This document shows, piece by piece, positions 6,694-8,911 of a stretch of DNA of 8,911 nt; the first letter of the stretch is position 1; each line of letters opens with the position of its first letter. Source of the DNA: an uncultured Clostridia bacterium (GTDB taxonomy: Bacteria > Bacillota > Clostridia > RGIG6154); NCBI GenBank assembly GCA_934446135.1, contig CAKSDT010000071.1, forward strand, positions 1-8,911. Reading direction: 5' to 3'. Both the position numbers and the translations under genes were made by a program. Below the pieces are notes generated by a model. The model was not told the origin of the DNA and ran no database searches. It saw only the letters and a list, made by a program, of their open reading frames with translations.

Positions 6694-7800
6694 ATGATGA
6701 ACTTTCCCGAAGGCATTAAAAAGACAATAACACTTTTAAACCAAAACGGATTTGAGGCATATGTTGTCGGCGGTGCGGTGCGTGACTGTTTGATGAACAA
6801 AACCCCAAAGGATTACGATATCGCAACAGACGCACTTCCGGAGCAGACAAAAAAATGTCTGTCGGATTTTAAAACTTATGATACCGGCATAAAACACGGC
6901 ACAATTCTGGCAATTGTTTTGGGTTCCGAAATCGAAATTACCACTTACAGGATTGACGGCAGTTACAAAGACCGCCGAAGACCTGATTTTGTAACATTTT
7001 CAAAAAACCTGAAGGAAGATTTAAAAAGGCGTGATTTTACAATCAACGCACTTGCCTGTTCCGGAACTGAAATTGTTGACATTTTCGGAGGAAAAAACGA
7101 TATAAAAAATAAAATCATAAGAACTGTGGGAAATCCCGATACAAGATTTAATGAAGATGCTTTAAGAATGATGCGTGCTTTAAGATTTTCGTCGGTTCTG
7201 GGCTTTGAAATTGAGGAAAATACCAAAAAAAGCATATTTGAAAATCAAAAGTTGATTTCAAGTGTTTCAAGAGAGCGTATTTACACCGAATTTTTAAAAC
7301 TGGTATCGGGCGAAAATGCAAAAAGCGTTATAAAAGAGTTTTTTCCTGTTTTAAGCCTTTTTACGGGCATAACAGACTGCAATCTTAAGGGAGAAAACCT
7401 GTATCTGAAACTTTCATCTCTCTACAAAACCGAAAAAGACGCCGAAAATTCTCTTTCATACCTGAAAGCAGACAATAAAACAAAATCTTTTGTTTTGCGG
7501 CTTATAAAATACAGGGGCAAAAATTTGGATAAGCAAATTTTAAACAAAGAGGGAGAAGAGTTCGGAAAAGTTTTTGATTTTTGCCAAGCCCAAAAACTTA
7601 TTTCGTCGGGTGAGTGCATATTTTTAAAAGACCTTAAAATCAAGGGAAATCATTTAAAAGATTTGGGATTTTCGGGAGAAGAAATAAAAATCACTCTTGG
7701 AAAACTTCTGAAAAAAGTCCATCTTGACAATTCCCTCAATAATTATGAAACATTAAAAAAAATAGCGGAGGAAATGAAAAATGATACTATCAAAAGATAA
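6694..7800 (+). CDS. cca: CCA tRNA nucleotidyltransferase (class II, poly(A) polymerase family)
   Basis: Adds or repairs the 3' CCA end of tRNA, in the cytoplasm. Motifs in order, numbered from ATG 6694: VVGGAVRD (24-31), KDYDIATD (39-46) with catalytic Asp40 and Asp42, RRPDFVTF (95-102), DLKRRDFTIN (109-118), and NEDALRMMRALRF (153-165). The last includes the EDxxR nucleotide-selecting motif (Glu154, Asp155, Arg158) of class II enzymes. The C-terminal pattern IKGNHLKDLGFSG is intact, so the roughly 369-residue protein is complete; it lacks the HD phosphohydrolase domain of E. coli Cca. The start is uncertain: ATG 6682 overlaps the EamA stop (TGA 6690-6692), while ATG 6694 and 6697 lie just after it and fit the family's usual beginning (MNFPEG). 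No strong Shine-Dalgarno is present, which suggests re-initiation after EamA. A separate C-adding or A-adding activity cannot be excluded, but CCA addition is the default. Confidence 0.92.
   Translation: MMNFPEGIKKTITLLNQNGFEAYVVGGAVRDCLMNKTPKDYDIATDALPEQTKKCLSDFKTYDTGIKHGTILAIVLGSEIEITTYRIDGSYKDRRRPDFVTFSKNLKEDLKRRDFTINALACSGTEIVDIFGGKNDIKNKIIRTVGNPDTRFNEDALRMMRALRFSSVLGFEIEENTKKSIFENQKLISSVSRERIYTEFLKLVSGENAKSVIKEFFPVLSLFTGITDCNLKGENLYLKLSSLYKTEKDAENSLSYLKADNKTKSFVLRLIKYRGKNLDKQILNKEGEEFGKVFDFCQAQKLISSGECIFLKDLKIKGNHLKDLGFSGEEIKITLGKLLKKVHLDNSLNNYETLKKIAEEMKNDTIKR
7767..7771 (+). promoter_or_regulatory. ribosome binding site of the propeller glycosidase, inside cca
   Basis: GGAGG lies nine bases before the ATG at 7781. 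It decides the start of the downstream gene even though that start is within the last seven codons of cca. Confidence 0.75.
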
Positions 7801-8686
7801 CCTTAAACCTATGGCTAAAAATTCAGGATTTAAAATGGACGGATATTTTGTCTGGTGCGGCTCCGTTATAAAGGAAAAGGAAACATATTACCTTTTTGCG
7901 GCAAGATGGAGCAATCAAAAAACTTTTCCCGACGGATATATGACAGACTCCGAAATAGTCCTTGCCAAAACCGACGACCTTTCAAAACCTTTCCAATATG
8001 TTAAAACCGTTATATCAAAGCGTGACGAAAAGTATTGGGACGGCGGTATGGCTCATAATCCGTTTATTATGAAGGCAGACGGAAAATTCGTTCTGTTTTA
8101 TATCGGAACTGTAGGCGGAAGCAGCGAAAAAAGAAGTATAGGCTATGCAGTTTCAGACACTGTAGACGGTGAATATATCCGCTCGGATAAACCGATAAAC
8201 CTTCCTCCCAACGCAAACAACCCCGCAGTTTTAAGAAAAGATGACGGTTCTTATCTTTTGTATTTCAGAGACGGAAAACTTAAAGTTTCGGTTGCAAAGG
8301 CAGATAACTATGACGGAGAATTTGAAGTCTTAAAATATGATATTTTGCCCAAAGGCAGAGTTGAAGATATGTTTGCATACTATGAGGACGGGAAAATCCA
8401 TCTCCTTGCCGAGGATAATGAGGGTAAATATACAGGCGTCGAAAGAGCAGGTGTTCATATGGTTTCGGATAACGGAGTCGATTTTACAGAGGCAGACCCC
8501 GTAATGGCTTACGATTTTGATGTTACCTATGATACGGGCGAAAAAATCACTTTCCAAAGGCGTGAAAGACCGATGATTTTAAAAGACGGCAGCAAAACCT
8601 ACCTCTTTACTACCGCAAAATACGGCGGCGAGGATAAACTGACCGGCGGAACAACCTGGAACACCGTCCAGGAAATTAAACTTTAA
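7781..8686 (+). CDS. five-bladed beta-propeller glycoside hydrolase family protein (GH43/GH32-like fold, unassigned)
   Basis: A 301-residue protein with the repeated pattern of five-bladed beta-propeller glycosidases. I recognise it as the widespread but uncharacterised 'glycoside hydrolase family protein' group. Matching family positions are DGYFVWCGSVI with YYLFAARW (20-43), WDGGMAHNPFI (86-96), NNPAVLRKDDGSYLLYF (146-162), GRVEDMFAYYEDGKIHLL (192-209), RAGVHMVSDNGVDF (222-235) and RRERPMIL (260-267). Acidic candidates for catalysis are Asp20, Asp87, Glu195/Asp196 and Glu262; I cannot say which act. There is no signal peptide or extra binding module, so it is cytoplasmic. The start is fixed by the GGAGG site and gives a 20-base overlap with cca in another frame, so the genes are translationally coupled. 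Substrate unknown; beta-linked or furanosidic sugars are typical of the fold. Confidence 0.8.
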   Translation: MILSKDNLKPMAKNSGFKMDGYFVWCGSVIKEKETYYLFAARWSNQKTFPDGYMTDSEIVLAKTDDLSKPFQYVKTVISKRDEKYWDGGMAHNPFIMKADGKFVLFYIGTVGGSSEKRSIGYAVSDTVDGEYIRSDKPINLPPNANNPAVLRKDDGSYLLYFRDGKLKVSVAKADNYDGEFEVLKYDILPKGRVEDMFAYYEDGKIHLLAEDNEGKYTGVERAGVHMVSDNGVDFTEADPVMAYDFDVTYDTGEKITFQRRERPMILKDGSKTYLFTTAKYGGEDKLTGGTTWNTVQEIKL

Positions 8687-8765
8687 ATAAAACCCCTGTC
8701 CGGACAAATACGAAGAGCCTTTAATGCGTGCCGAAAAAGTCGGTCAATCGCAAGCAAAAAAATAT

Positions 8766-8800
8766 CAATACACTTTTCCGTATATAATTTAAGCGTATTG
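8766..8800. repeat. imperfect inverted repeat around a TATAAT box
   Basis: CAATACACTT (8766-8775) and AAGCGTATTG (8791-8800) are inverted copies matching at 9 of 10 positions (A8772 opposite C8794). They flank a 15-base loop that contains TATAAT (8783-8788). It could be an operator or a weak hairpin in the non-coding stretch after the glycosidase. No good -35 box lies 16-18 bases before the TATAAT, so promoter activity is uncertain. Confidence 0.35.
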
Positions 8801-8846
8801 TTTGCCTGATAACTGTTGTCCAAAATAGTGAAACTACATTAAAAAA

Positions 8847-8870
8847 CCTTGTCCCCCGAGGGGGGCAAGG
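8847..8870. terminator. GC-rich hairpin, probable bidirectional rho-independent terminator
   Basis: CCTTGTCCCC (8847-8856) pairs with GGGGGCAAGG (8861-8870) over 10 base pairs, one of them a T-G wobble, around a CGAG loop. On the plus strand it is followed by TATTTTG, a modest T-run, and could end the four-gene operon about 160 bases after the glycosidase stop. On the minus strand it is followed by an uninterrupted T6 (complement of AAAAAA, 8841-8846), making it a better terminator for a leftward gene entering from beyond the right edge. Confidence 0.75.
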
Positions 8871-8911
8871 TATTTTGCTTGCTTTTGCCGAACCTAAACT
8901 CTGCCGTATAC

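Noticed and set aside
8697..8706. Perfect palindrome TGTCCGGACA just after the glycosidase stop.
   Set aside because: With no loop and no extension it cannot form a stable hairpin, and a single 10-base palindrome is weak evidence for a binding site.
8839..8911. Open minus-strand frames running through the terminator hairpin.
   Set aside because: They are short, run through a clear hairpin with T6, and their translation looks like artefact rather than protein.
1..8911. Defence system, mobile element, CRISPR array or prophage.
   Set aside because: No nuclease, transposase, integrase, direct-repeat array or phage gene was found; both nucleotidyltransferase-fold genes have non-defence explanations and neither pairs with a HEPN-like antitoxin or toxin.

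Overview
This window looks like a chromosomal segment from a low-GC, anaerobic gut-type Clostridia (Bacillota). The DNA is AT-rich by eye, several genes have purine-rich Shine-Dalgarno sites, ATG, GTG and possibly TTG starts occur, and the gene content (GH29 fucosidase, EamA transporter, CCA-adding enzyme, unclassified beta-propeller glycosidase) fits a glycan-using gut commensal. Species cannot be named from this sequence. I see no rRNA, tRNA, CRISPR array, transposase, phage gene or plasmid function.

Left half, minus strand: reading leftwards from the divergent promoter near 5000, there is a tight three-gene operon. It holds a CDF cation transporter with a Mn-type metal-site signature and two C-terminal domains (3821-4990), a PF14907-type nucleotidyltransferase-fold protein (2598-3812) and a small membrane-anchored, charged, probably coiled-coil protein of unknown family (1879-2595). 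The gaps are 8 and 2 bases. After a 101-base AT-rich gap with its own candidate promoter comes a cytoplasmic GH29 alpha-L-fucosidase (26-1777).

Right half, plus strand: an equally tight four-gene operon runs rightwards from the same intergenic region. It encodes a UlaG-like metallo-beta-lactamase-fold hydrolase (5112-5792), an EamA/DMT exporter (5808-6692), the CCA tRNA nucleotidyltransferase (about 6694-7800) and a five-bladed beta-propeller glycoside hydrolase of a recognisable but uncharacterised family (7781-8686). The last gene overlaps cca by 20 bases.

The right end (8687-8911) is non-coding as far as can be seen. It has an imperfect inverted repeat around a TATAAT box and a strong GC-rich hairpin that should work as a terminator, best in the leftward direction.

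Fucosidase and propeller glycosidase point to use of host or dietary glycans, with hydrolysis in the cytoplasm because neither has a signal peptide. The least explained part is the transporter / nucleotidyltransferase / coiled-coil operon. It is the best candidate for something undescribed, but nothing in the sequence proves that its proteins act together.
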